Origin: Vigna angularis
Lineage: Eukaryota; Streptophyta; Magnoliopsida; Fabales; Fabaceae
Assembly (NCBI RefSeq): GCF_016808095.1
Contig: NC_068971.1
Coordinates: forward strand, 16,852,501-16,916,500
Length of the DNA stretch: 64,000 bases
Direction of reading: 5' to 3'
Position 1 is the stretch's first letter. Every line of letters begins with the position of its first letter. The notes beneath the pieces were generated by a model. The model did no database searches, was not told where the DNA came from, and was given only the letters and a program-made list of their open reading frames with translations. Shown here piece after piece: positions 25,160 to 36,640 of the stretch. The position numbers were made by a program, and so were the translations under genes.

Positions 25160-28147
25160 TGTAAGAATCTAAAAAATAGAGTATTATAGTAGATAGGTGT
25201 ATTAAAATAATGAGACTGGGTATTTTATTTTAAAATAATCGTATAATATAAATAGAAATTTCTAAAGCTCGTCTCATTATCTAAATATCTTCTATCTCTC
25301 TAAAATATTGTTCTCTTTCCTTTCTCTCACATCTCTCTAAGTTTTCTTATGATTGGATCATCTGTTTGACGATCAGGAGGTACCTAGACAATCACATCTA
25401 TTTGACCGATCAATTGATCGAATCGAGCGGGTAAGCGATTAACTCCTTTCTTTAGCGTTTAGGGTTCTTGATCCTGTGAAGAAATTCTGTTTCCATGGAT
25501 CGAGAGTCCCTCTTCTTCTATTCTTGACTCAATTTAAGTTCTAAGGTTCATCTTCTATCATCATTTGGTGATTTGTAGGTGTTTTTAGAAGTTTCTTGCA
25601 GTACACGTCACGGTCGGGGTGTTTGCTTGAGCAGTGCAAGTTTGCTAAAGGTAAGGGAAGCTAGTGAACTACTTTTAATAGAAATATATGGTGTGAAATG
25701 GTTTATGATGATTAAAATTCTTGAGTTAGAAAATGTGGTTTTGTGTTAATAATCATTTGAGTAATTGGATAAAATGTATACTGTGTATGTTAATGGATGT
25801 TGTTAATGAGTGAAATCTGTTGTATGTATGTTTGTGATGTTGGAATTGATGTTGATGAATTTAAACTATATAGATGGGGCTGTTAAAGGTAGAGAACATC
25901 TTGAGTATGCAGACTCGTTGAGCGAGTGAAGTCGCTCAACGAGTGGTTGTGGAGGCTGACTCACTGTTTGATGATTCACACAACGAGAAGGTGCGTTGAG
26001 CGATTGGTTGAGGTTTGGGAGCACTAAGAGTTTTATTTGAATAGCGAATGGGTGCGCTTAGCGAGTGTTTAGGGGGTTTGGACCACTGTTTGAACTCTCG
26101 CATAGTGAGTTGGGGCGCTAAGCGAGAGGTTGGAGTCTGGTACCACTGGTATTTTAATTCGCTTAGCGAGTTGGGCCCACTAGTGCAAAAACAACGTATA
26201 ACGTTACGCGTTTAACGTCGAACCACTAAATAGCCAACGCTTAAAATGACCGGTGACATTTTTGTAAATAAATGCAATTATTAAACGTCGTTTACAATTG
26301 TAATTCGACGTAAAAGGATATAAAACGTCGAATGTCCTAGCGTTAAATGTTAAAAGGTTAGTGAATTCAATAAAAATTTGAGCGGGAGATTGAAAATTCA
26401 TTCACTTTATCTTAGCGCGCCAGACCCTCTTCTCTTCTCAAACTTTTCTCGAACGAAGTTTGACGACCATAACATGTAATTTTTCTTTCATTTGATACAA
26501 ATGCATGTTAGTTAACTACTTTATGTATGATTTTCGTTTGTTTTAACCGATTAATTTCGTGTTCTTGTCCTTCATAGATGCATTCTGCTTTCTCTCTCAC
26601 GGGTGACGACACTTTATTCTGATGAACCCACCTTTTGAAGGTTAGTTTTCATTTTCGTTTTGAAGAACTTATTTGTTGAACTTGTTTGTTGTTTTTTTAA
26701 CTTGTTTATGGTTGTTGTTTGGTTGAACTTGTTTGTCATTGTTGTTTGGTTGAACTTGTTTGTTGTAGTTTGATTGAACTTGTTTGTTGTTGGTTTTTGT
26801 TGTTTAGTGTTGATCAAAGTTCATGCTTTATAAAATATCAAAAACATGAAATTTGTTATTTTTCTGCTTTTCAGATCTCGTAGAGTTGTTAAAAAGATCT
26901 AAATTAATTAAAAAAATAAAAAAAATTGATTAACATCGAATATTGACAAAATTCGATGTTAAGTTAACGTCGTATATTGACAAAATTCGACGTTAATTTA
27001 ACGTCGAATTGTTTAAAATTTGACGTCAATTTAACGTCGAATTTTTTGAAATTTGACGTCAATTTAACGTCTTCCGATATGACGTCGTTCACGAATATGC
27101 GTTAAAAGCCCAAAATATTCGATGTTGTACGCGATTTTTGTACTAGTGGTCGCTGAGCGAGTGGCTTGGAGGTTGGGGGTACTGTCAAGGGATTCGCATA
27201 ACAAGCTGAGTCGCTAAGCGAAAGAAGTCTATGGTCGCTCAACGAGTGTGTGCGTTGAGCGACTAGTCCATGTGTTAATTTCCTCTTTATTTCCTTATTC
27301 TAGTTTGATTTAAATGAAGTTTGGGTTCATTGTGAAGTATGTATGAATGTGTAATAAGGTATATGATTGATCATGTCATGAGTTATGTTTCAAAATGAAA
27401 GTATGATTTCAAAGTGGTGAAAGTAAGTTCCAAAGTGAATCCTCTTGGTAAGGTTCAAGTATGTTTAGAATGAATGTAGGAGCTCAGTCTTGGGGGTTAT
27501 CCTGAAACTCCAATGTCTTTCATTCTCAAGTAGAGAGGATTGATCCATGTCGTGAGGAGTAGCAGGAAGTGTTAGTCTTGGAGGCTTCCAGTATGCTCCA
27601 AGGCCCGAAACAAACTAAGCTTGTGAGTGTGGTATGGTGAAAAACATTAGCAATGACTTTGCAAAGCAGTAGAAGCCACCACGAGTGCACAACCCGCTAG
27701 CTCAATAATCATTCTAACTCCAGACGGTCATATTTCATTTTGGTGTCATGTGTAAAGTGTGTTGTGTTGGAGAATTGTATGTAATATAGATGATAAATGT
27801 ATTGATTGTTCTTTTATTTAAGCTAGCTTACCCTGTTGTGTGTGCTTGTGTTTTGTATGTGTTGGTGTCCTTTCCTTTGCAATGATCATCCTATGGGTGT
27901 GAACAGAAGGAAATGAAGTGTTTCTGGAGCAGGTTTTGGATGATGGCAACGCGACATCATAGTTTAGTTAGAATGGAATTATATATAGTTTTGTATTAGA
28001 TAGATTGTATATAAAATTTAAATTTTATGATTATTTTAGATAACTGTAAATTTTATGGTTATTTTAGAATAACTGTTCTGTTTTATATATATATATATAT
28101 ATATATAGACTCTTTATATAGTTTTATACTATAATATTAGGATGTCA
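25160..28147 (+). repeat. Related solo LTR in plus orientation, carrying a CACTA insertion
   Basis: Starts TGTAAGAATCTAA and ends AGGATGTCA. Without the 971-bp insertion it is about 2.0 kb and follows the inverted LTR at 22676-25053 through most of its length. No primer site or purine tract adjoins it, and AT-rich repeat A continues on both sides, so it looks like a solo LTR. A TA run lies near 28085-28108. Confidence 0.75.
26178..27148 (+). mobile_element. Non-autonomous CACTA element, 971 bp
   Basis: Begins CACTAGTGCAAAAAC and ends GATTTTTGTACTAGTG, giving inverted CACTA termini, with near-identical 3-bp flanks GCC/GTC. The right half carries repeated AACGTCG/CGACGTT words, like CACTA subterminal transposase-binding repeats. 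It interrupts an LTR whose AGCGAG...GCTGAGCGAG words continue on both sides. No transposase is encoded. A related copy is at 62178-63088. Confidence 0.8.
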
Positions 28148-28970
28148 AATCGTTTTATCATTTAAAAAATTAGTAAAGAATAACTAAAGTATTAATTATC
28201 TTTTATACTATTTCTTTTATTTTAATTTTATTTTTTATGATTTCTAATTACTTGGTTTGTCATTAAATAAAACTAAATTTAAAAAAATATATTTCACTTT
28301 TACTTTTTATAATAGTATTACTTAAAAAATAGTATGTACTTATTAACAATATGAACTTCTTATACTGTCATACAAAAAATTCTCTCCATTTATTTTTTTT
28401 CATAATAAACTTAAATCATGATATCCATTCTCAAAAGTATTTTTAGAATTATTTAATTTTAGAATAAATAAATAATTACTTCTTTTAATATGTGTCTTTA
28501 AATATTTCAATCATAATTAAAATTTTTTATCTAATGTATTTTTAACATACTTATTATTAAATAATAATTTATATTTAAAATATTTTTTTTTCTATGCTAT
28601 TTTTTTCATTTTCAATTTTATATTTTCATATCATTTAATAAATTATTAATAATTATCTTATATTTAAAGTATTAATTTTTTTTCTTACTATTTTTTTATT
28701 TTTTATTTTATCCTTTTATAATTTTTAATTACATTTTCATGTAATAACAATAAATTTAGAAAAAATATATTTTAGTTTTATATCTTAAAATAATATTATT
28801 TAAAAGATAATATTTTTTTCATTTTTAATTCTATTTTTGTAATTTCTAATTACTTGATCATTTAATAAAATAAAATTTAGAAAAATATATTTTACTTTTA
28901 TTTGTTAAAATAATATCATTTAAATAATAGTATATATTTATTGATAATATAAATATTTTACACTATAATA

Positions 28971-29311
28971 TAAAATAAATTGTAATGTAATAATTTTGTC
29001 TTAAACAAATTACATTTATCTTTCTTATTTTAATTTATAATATAAATAGTTTGTTATTGAATACTTTTCATATTTTTAGTACATACATAAAATTTAACAT
29101 AAAGTTTTAAATTATACTTGTAACAAAATAAATTGAAATATTATATTTAATATTTTACTATTTTTAATTTGAAGATATAGAATATAAGATTTTAGCATCA
29201 TCTAAACAAAAAAATAAAATCTAACGAACTAATGTACTAAAATATATACTAATATATTTATATTGTTATGATTGAGTCTACAAATATATATTGGATAAAT
29301 ATTAAACGAGT
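28971..29311. other. AT-rich spacer
   Basis: Low-complexity A/T sequence with no supported feature between the repeat A array and the next relic. Confidence 0.5.
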
Positions 29312-30250
29312 TTAACAACACACTAAATAAATATAGTAAAAATCATTATATGAGTATGACAATATACAATTAGATAAATTTGTACATGCATTAATTAAAT
29401 TTGTAACAAAATCTTGTATAACTCCCTCCTTTCCATGGAAAACCTGCTCGTTCTTCTTGCACACAATAAACTTGAAGTGTTTGGCGTCCTCCACAACTCT
29501 AACCAAGGCTATCTTTCCAACAAATTTCTTCAAAGAGTACCTTGTATTGAAACATGACACATACTCCCCAACTTCATGAGAAGCCTTAACGTACTTTGGA
29601 AAAGGCGACATTGGCACACAAGACTCATCCCACTCCCCCGTAGCATCCACGTCAATCATGACTACTTCTCCCATATTGTCTCGAGTGACGACATTATTTC
29701 CATTTAGATTAGCCACTTCGTCTCCTAACTCCATGTCCCTCTCGATTGATCCAAAAATGGAAGAGCCGATTACGATATTGATAATGACGATGCACCATCG
29801 GAATATCCTTGGCCTCCCTTCTGTCATACTCCTTGGATGAACACAAGAGAATGATACACATTATTACCTTAGAGAGAGATTTAGACCATCGGTTTTCACA
29901 AAAGGTTGAGAGTAATGGTGAAAATGACATTCAACCCCACTTTTATTTATAGCCAAAATGGGTACCCCAACGAACTACCCTTACCCGTCGAATCAAGAAG
30001 GATCTAACAATCCACATCTTACAACCCTTCGTTTCCCGGGATACACGAATACCAACGTCCCACGTGTGCCCTTCCTAGTGATTGTAGCTTCCCTTCAACT
30101 ATCACATCTTTGCAAATCATGGCCAACGGTTACACCGCTCAGTAGATCAATCGAAAAGACGATTAAAACTCTCACGATGTGCCCAACATTTTTTTTTGCA
30201 AAAAATTGCTTTACACATCACGATATGCTCGTGCTTGGAGGTATGTGATG
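29312..30250 (-). mobile_element. Unclassified transposon relic, family shared with 41760-42300
   Basis: A minus-strand frame of 171 codons (29827-29312) reads VIGSSIFGSIERD, ATGEWDE and KASHEVGEYVSCFNTRYS, with LVRVVEDAKHFKFIV further on. The same order of words, in diverged form (SSSILGSTEQD...), occurs at 42030-41800, and the upstream DNA (ACATTATTACCT, then TTATAGCCAAAA) matches too. I read it as a piece of a repeated element, perhaps an additional ORF and adjacent LTR of a Gypsy element. I do not recognise the protein family. Confidence 0.5.
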
Positions 30251-30813
30251 ACTGTCCGGTTAACCTTGGATTGAGCATCATCTAGTCAGGAACATCATGA
30301 AGACCACTCAAGAGATCGAGCGACTCTACCATACTGAACAACACCCTTAAACAATAATTAGCCATGATGGAGATTAGTTTACAAACTAACTTATCTATAA
30401 ACTAATTTTAATTTAATAAAACATGCATTAACCGCTCCTAGTGACAGATGTAAGCAAAAGTGACAGTAATTAGGGTGACAACATGACGAGAAGTTGAAGA
30501 AATGAGAGTTGAAGAAGATTTTGTAGAGATTGGGAAAAGGTTACTAAAGAAGCTAAAGCATGGAACAATTCTGTGTTTAGCATGCTCAACTAATTCTGCA
30601 TATCCAGAAAGACTTCAGAAACAAGGTGTTCTCAATGGGACAGATTCTTATGCCATAGTAACTAACACCAGGGACAACAGTGACTCTTCCAAAGTGTGAC
30701 TAACACTTCATAGGTTAGCACAATCTACAAATTACTTATTCTTTTAACCACTTTTCTACCTTGTGAGACAAAAGGATGTAACCTCCGAAGATGTTCTGTC
30801 TCCATGTTCATAA
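30251..30813. other. Intergenic DNA before the 7SL gene
   Basis: Contains an open frame of 65 codons at 30502-30699 that matches no family I recognise and has no visible promoter or splice context. Nothing else is supported. Confidence 0.4.
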
Positions 30814-30824
30814 GTCCCACATTG
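30814..30824 (+). promoter_or_regulatory. Upstream sequence element (USE) of the 7SL gene
   Basis: GTCCCACATTG matches the plant snRNA/7SL USE consensus RTCCCACATCG with one change. It ends about 25 bases before the TATA box, the spacing known for Pol III-type plant small-RNA genes rather than the longer Pol II spacing. Confidence 0.85.
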
Positions 30825-30849
30825 GCCAAAACATAGACCAACCAAGTCT

Positions 30850-30857
30850 TTATAAAT
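30850..30857 (+). promoter_or_regulatory. TATA box of the 7SL gene
   Basis: TATAAATG lies about 30 bases before the inferred RNA start. Together with the USE it forms the standard external promoter of plant 7SL genes. Confidence 0.8.
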
Positions 30858-30879
30858 GTTCTGACAAGGAAATCAGCTC

Positions 30880-31227
30880 GCCGAGTTGGGTAACGTCAAC
30901 TTGTCACTCAAGTGAGGGCATCATAGTGGTGGGATAATACTCTGATTTAGCTGGGTTGGGCTTTGATAGCAAAGTGCTGGCCTGCCCACTCCAAGTTGAG
31001 AGCTGGCCCACGGGATCTGAGCGAAGGCGTAGGTCTCTTGGGTCCTAGAGTGGAGGGCACCGCGTGAGGCTGGTTTCACAGAGCAGCGAAAACCTCCCTC
31101 TCCTGACAGTGGAGGGATAACAGGCTGCTGCAGTCACAGTCACTGTCCTGTGTGCCCAGCTGTCCTGTGTGCCCAGTGAACCTAGTTCTTAGACCACCAC
31201 TACAATTGTCTGGACCTGTATACGGTG
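30880..31227 (+). ncRNA. 7SL RNA (signal recognition particle RNA)
   Basis: The RNA scaffold of the cytosolic signal recognition particle, which targets ribosomes making secretory proteins to the ER. The body is far more GC-rich than its surroundings. Seen features: 5' start GCCGAGTTGGGTAACG; helix-5 strand GGTGGGATAATACTCTGATT, whose partner is CTTAGACCACCAC near the 3' end; GGGATCTGAGCGAAGGC; and the SRP54-binding helix-8 region around GGTTTCACAGAGCAGCGA followed by GGAGGGATAACAGG. These match remembered plant 7SL sequences. The promoter is USE plus TATA and the end is a T-run. At about 348 nt it is somewhat longer than the usual roughly 300, partly because of a 17-nt tandem duplication at 31143-31176. 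Ends are approximate. Confidence 0.88.
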
Positions 31228-31232
31228 TTTTT
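31228..31232 (+). terminator. Pol III terminator of the 7SL gene
   Basis: A run of five T after GTATACGGTG, the first T-run of this length after the RNA body. Confidence 0.7.
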
Positions 31233-31379
31233 CCTTATTTATGATTTTAAAGGTTTAATCCTTTCTCCATTTGTTAAGGAAAGAATTGAAATAAGCTTTG
31301 TAATCACATTTTTAACATTTTAGTAAATTAACCTGTCAAGTTACTCTTAAATTGTATATGCTTTAATGATTGATTTTGC

Positions 31380-31735
31380 CTACTGAAAATAGTTTCCCTT
31401 ATTGCAACCTTGGTTGCGATGCCTTACAATTATCAGAAATTGACATTCATCAACGAAGCTCTTAGAGGCCCCTCTCTGTTGAAGGTTTAATACTCTAACT
31501 GCAACACTTGATTCATCACCTGAGAAATTCCTATGTATATACAGAACCAAAATTCCCGAGCCAATCACCGTATCCTAGGAGAACCCACCACCAGTGCCCT
31601 TGATAATTTCTGAGTAAGAAATTTCCAATTCCAATCCCTTTCAGTAGATGATGTAGGAGTTTTCTTTTTTTATCTTTTAACTATGGGGAACAATTCAAGT
31701 GAACACAATAGAATTAATGGTAATACAAATTATCT
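31380..31735 (-). pseudogene. Fragment of an LRR receptor kinase (partial duplicate)
   Basis: Matches, in the same orientation, the adjacent receptor-kinase gene from about 33115 to 32790: juxtamembrane DNA with TTACTATGGGGAACAAT, then a kinase start with SVAVRVLNLQQRGA and FVDECQF. Frames are shifted and the glycine loop is damaged (MIGSGILVLYIH). Nothing before or after this piece is present, so it is an isolated duplicated fragment rather than a decayed full gene. Confidence 0.85.
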
Positions 31736-31912
31736 TTGAGAATTTAAAATGGCAACAAATAAGCTAAAATGTTCATTTGGGAATATTGAATACTTAAAAG
31801 TTAGCTTATATTGCATTTGCATGGCTACATAAGAATTTATAATAAAATCTTGCAATTTTAGATATCATTATCTTATCCTTTTTTCCTTCGCTTAGATGCT
31901 GTTCATATGACA

Positions 31913-34900
31913 CTATGCTTTATCTGTATAAACGTTCCTGATAGTATGCAGTTTGTTGATGACCACAGTGATTGGCATTCGTTCATCAGGTGCATTTGCA
32001 GAGCACGACATTCCAATTTGCATCAGAGACACAAAGCAATCCTCAATCAAACCTTTAGCCATTCCTTCAATCTCGTTCTTCCTCCTTATAGCTTTCTCTT
32101 CACACTCAGACTCTTCACTTTCCTCATCAAAGTCTTGTTCACAGACTAATGAAGGATCAACGATATCCATGACATTGTTAGATAGAGCCATTGCTACAAA
32201 CTGCTGAATTCCCGTGCCACCTTCAAATGCTTCATCTGTCGGCCTTTTTCCAGTGAAAATTTCCAGTAACAGTATCCCATAGCTGTATATATCTCCAAGT
32301 GTGGAAGGCTTCCCACCCATACCATATTCTGCATGTGAGCTATTTGTTGGTCATTCTTAATCAATGTAATATAATTACAGTTTAGCACTTAGAATTTTGT
32401 ATAACACACCTGGAGGGATGTAGCCAATAGAACCCCTTAGGTTAGCTGATATAACTGGTTGTGTGGATAACTTGCTTGATTCTTCATACAGAAATGTAGC
32501 TAATCCAAAGTCACCAAGACGGGCAACCATATCATTGTCAAGAAGCACGTTACTTGGCTTTATGTCACAATGAACAATTGGAGTTTCACAGAAGTGGTGG
32601 AGGTATTCCAGTGCACATGAAACATCAATTGCTATGTTCAGTCTTTGAGTGAATGTCAATGTCTTTTTCTGAAATTGCAAATTTCTTATAGGATGCAACC
32701 AGTCTTCTAGACTTCCATTAGGCATGTACTCAAACACTAGAGCTTTGAAGTCATTGCCTTGATGATCAACTCCTGAGATCGCAGTTATGATCTTGAGTAG
32801 GTTACGATGCCTTACACTTCTCAGAACATGGCATTCATCAATGAAACTCTCAGGTGCTCCTTTCTGTTGAAGGTTTAATACTTTAACTGCGACACTTGAT
32901 TTATCACCTGAGAGAGTTCCTTTATATACAGAACCAAAACTTCCCGAACCAATCAGGTTATCCAGGGAGAACCCACCAGTGCACTTGTTAATTTCTGAGT
33001 AAGAAATTTCAAATTCCAAACCCGTTTCAGTAGTTGATGTAGGAATTTTCTTCTTTGATCTTTTTACTATGGGGAACAATATAAGAAAACACGATAGAAT
33101 TAACAGTAATACAAGTGCACATGCTATAGGGATAACCACCTTAGGAGCAAGGAGTCTTCTTGCCATAGAAGCTTTCCTGACAGTGCATGGAGGGAAATTT
33201 AGTTCTGGAATACCCCCACATAGCTTGCTGTTGCCATACAATGAAAGGGATGTAGCATTTTTGAATATTCCATTCTTCGGTATTTCACCTTCAAAATTAT
33301 TGTATGAAAGATTTAAATGCTTGAGCTCAGTGAACTGCCCAAGAAACTCGGGAATCTTGCCAGACAAGTTGTTTCGTGAAAGATCTATGTCAAGTAAACC
33401 TCTCAAATTCTTTAAAGTTTGAGGAATGTTTCCATCAAAAGAATTTCCCTCCAAATGCAGCTTTTCCAAGCTAATGCATCTGCCAAGAGAAGATGGAATG
33501 ACTCCAGAAAAGTTGTTCTCAGACAACACCAACTCTCCAAGGTTTTGTAGCTTACTCACTTCAGATGGAAGAGTCCCTGACAAAGCATTATGAGATACAT
33601 CTAAATAAATTGCTAGTGAAGAAAGGCCAATAACTTCAGGTGGTATGGTGCCACTGAGCTTGTTGCTATAAAGGCTGAGTACCAATAAATTTTGGCAGTT
33701 TCCAAGACTAGAAGGGATGCTTCCCTCGAAGTTGTTCTCCTCCAGAAAAATTTTCGTTAATACAGACAAATTTCCCAAGGAGGATGGGATTCTACCTGAA
33801 AATTTGTTGACATTCAGATACAATTCTCTCAGATTTTTCAGCCTACCCAATGTATGAGGAAGACTCCCAGTTAGATGGTTTCCTTCCAAACTTATGAGGG
33901 CCAGGTTAGCAAGATTGCCAATTCCAACTGGTATATTTCCATGTATTCCGTCGCCAATTCCAGGTATATTTCCAAGGGCAAATGTGTGCATTTGGCTTGA
34001 GAAATTAGCAATTGATTTAGGCAATACTCCACCAAAATTATTTACTCCTAGACGTAAAACTTGTAGACCTGTGCAGTTGACCAAAGAATCAAGAAAGCTA
34101 AGATCATCTGTTTTCCCAGTTCCCAGTCTGTTGTGTTCAAAGCTAAGTCTAGTTAACCTGTTCAAGACCCCTAAGTTCTTTGGCAGTGTTCCAGTGAGAC
34201 CATTCACGGAGAAGTCAAGAATCTCTAGTTTTGATGCGTTCAACAATGATGCAGGGACAGAACCTGTAAGATTGTTGACCGCACCAGCAAATACTTGAAT
34301 GTTTGGAAGAGTAAACCCAACATCGGCCGGTAAGTTCCCATGAAGTTGGTTTTGAGTAAAAGTGAAATAGTATAAGGAAGATTTGTTATAGATTGAAGAA
34401 GGAACTGATCCAGACAAGTAATTCCCATATAGCACAAGATATGTCAAGCTTGATAAAAGGCCTACCTCTTGTGGTATGCTTCCGATCAAGTTGTTTAATC
34501 CAAAGCTAATGCGAGACAAAGAAGAAAGGTTTCCAATCCAAGTTGGGATTACTCCTGTAAGATTATTTCCTCCTACACCTAGTACTTCTAGTTTTGTGCA
34601 GTGACTTAGATTACTTGGAATACTCCCACCAAAGTTATTTAAGCTGAGGTTTAGATGTTCCAGATAGAGTAAATGACCCACCTCTTGAGGAATTTCACCA
34701 TGGAAGCTATTGTTTAACAAGTTGAGTGCGTTGAGGAATGTGAGGTTTCCTATGAATGGTGTGAGAGTGCCTCCTAGTCTCAGTTGCTCAAGGCTAAGGT
34801 CCATGACCCTTCCATTGGAGATGTTGCATGTGATTCCTATCCAATTGCAGTGATGGAGGGAGTCATTCCAAGAACTCATAATGTTGAATGGATCTGCTAC

Positions 34901-35059
34901 TACCCTATTCTTGAAGTCAAGTAAAGCTTGCAAATCAGTTTCATTTCCTGCACGAGTTGCAGCAATTGCTGATTCCTTCATTAAGATCATCCATACTAGA
35001 AGATATCTATTCAGGATTTGTGACAACAGGTTTCTAGAGCTTGCACAAGGATGATTCAT
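31913..35059 (-). CDS. LRR receptor-like kinase, subfamily XII, non-RD
   Basis: Plasma-membrane receptor kinase of the Xa21/EFR/At3g47570 group, whose characterised members sense microbial patterns; the ligand here is unknown. Two exons (35059-32410 and 32328-31913) with GT-AG borders give 1021 aa. The intron falls at GYIPP/EYG, a site I recall as typical for the subfamily. Order: signal segment (about 15-35), LRRNT with W and C-N-W-x-G-I-x-C, about twenty leucine-rich repeats to about 620, transmembrane helix 641-664, kinase from 701. Kinase motifs: [15 protein letters not shown] (Lys 726), HCDIKPSN (830-837), DFG (850-852), [12 protein letters not shown]. The residue before the catalytic Asp is Cys rather than Arg (non-RD), common in immune receptors. 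No nonsense or frame breaks; it looks functional. Confidence 0.93.
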
Positions 35060-36189
35060 ATTTTAAGTGCAAAATTTTGATGCTAACTCTGAAATGATAC
35101 AGGTTATGTTTTAAGGTGATGATGCTACTAAAAAAAGTAATTGAGATTGCCAATTGCATCAATAAGGTAAGAGATGGTCCATTTCCATTTAAGTCAAAAG
35201 TATTCTTATGCACTTTCACATTTATTTTCTGTTGAAAACAATCTCCACACACTAATTTATGATTCGGAGCTGTGTTAGGTATGAAAACAACTTGTGTATT
35301 TATGCAACTTTAATTTATAATATACCTATTGTGTGGCAGAGACATAATCTGTTGTAATATTATCGTGCTCAAATATATTATATGAAATGTTTTCATAATA
35401 GTATGAAAAATCCCACTAACAAATGAACATCAAATTTCATCAAATTACGATCATATAATTGTTTGGAGTCTTTGAGAGGATCTTAATGAAATTTCTGAAA
35501 CTATAATTTGAGTTAATAGAATATTTATAGAAAAATTAATCAAAGATGTTCAACAAAACAATTCAATTGTAATGTCATTATACTTCTCTATGCACATTTT
35601 ATACATAAAATTTGCAGACATTGTAGAATTTTCTTTCTTATTGGTGTGAATGGTATTGCGTGCTCCAAGGTACTAAAGTTGGTTTCCAAAATGTGAAAAC
35701 TACAGTCCTAAAAATATTTTTTATGATGAAAAAATAAAATAAAATGATTTTTCATATAAGTTAAAATTAATTTATTTATGTAAACTTTAATTTATAAAAA
35801 AAAATTCACATACTTTCTCTAAACCTTTATTTTTTTAATTTGCATAAAAGCTTATTTTATTTATTTTAAAAAGTCCTTTTTGAAGATATTACGAAAATGA
35901 ATAATAATAATTTCAACGATAATATCAGCTAACAAACACTTTATCATGATACTAATTGAAGTATAAAATAAATATTTAATTTTGAAAATAAAAATAAATA
36001 CGTGAAAATATGATAAAACGTATTCATAAATTGTGTTCAATTTTAATTATATTTCTTTTCAATCTGACAAAAGGAAACTAAATTGAGTTCTTTTTGTTTT
36101 CACTCCTCCACCATCCGTCAAACTGAACCAAATTAATAGATATAGATAATAATTTGTGCGTGCAATTGTGGAGATAATTTAAAAAAAAT
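35060..36189. other. Upstream region of the receptor kinase, AT-rich
   Basis: Promoter and intergenic DNA. No second gene, LTR end or RNA gene seen. Confidence 0.5.
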
Positions 36190-36640
36190 GTTTCTTTAAC
36201 AACAAAATTTTGTCAATCTTTTGACGATGTAAGGTGACTAGTATGAATTGGTTTGTTTAAAATGTGTTTCTAACAAGTGTAATGTGACGTAAAAGGTCTT
36301 TTGGGAAGGAAAAAGTTTTACAATTTCATTTGAGAAAATTTCTTCACTTTGCATCTTCTTCCTCTCGTAAACACCACCATTGCTCTCACTTTCTATGTGG
36401 AGAGAATATAAAAGAAAATGTTTCTTTAACAATAAATTTTTGTCAATCTTTTGACAACATCAGGTGACTGGTGTGGATTGGTCTGTTTGAAATGTTTTTT
36501 TAACAAGTATAATGTGATATAAGGGTCTTTTGGAAAGGGAAAAGTTTCGCAATTTCATTTGAGAAAACCCCTCTGCTTTGCATATTCTTCGTCTCGTGAA
36601 CACCATCATTGCTCTCACTTTCTCTGTATACTGAAGCTCT
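36190..36640 (+). repeat. Tandem duplication, two units of about 240 bp
   Basis: The block TTTGTCAATCTTTTGACRA, with GGTCTTTTGG, TTTCATTTGAGAAAA and CATTGCTCTCACTTTCT, occurs at about 36205-36395 and again at 36435-36630 with about 15 percent differences. The second copy runs into a CT-rich stretch (36640-36920) with several overlapping frames that are not convincing genes. Confidence 0.7.

Noticed and set aside
26614..26817. 67-codon frame with repeated NKFNQTTT
   Set aside because: Translation of a short tandem repeat (GAACTTGTTTGTTGTT type) within the CACTA element; no gene evidence.
30502..30699. 65-codon frame before the 7SL gene
   Set aside because: A loose resemblance to helical repeat proteins was considered, but no motif holds and there is no splice or promoter context.
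33069..34298. Plus-strand frames of 117 and 134 codons
   Set aside because: Shadows of the intact receptor-kinase gene on the other strand.
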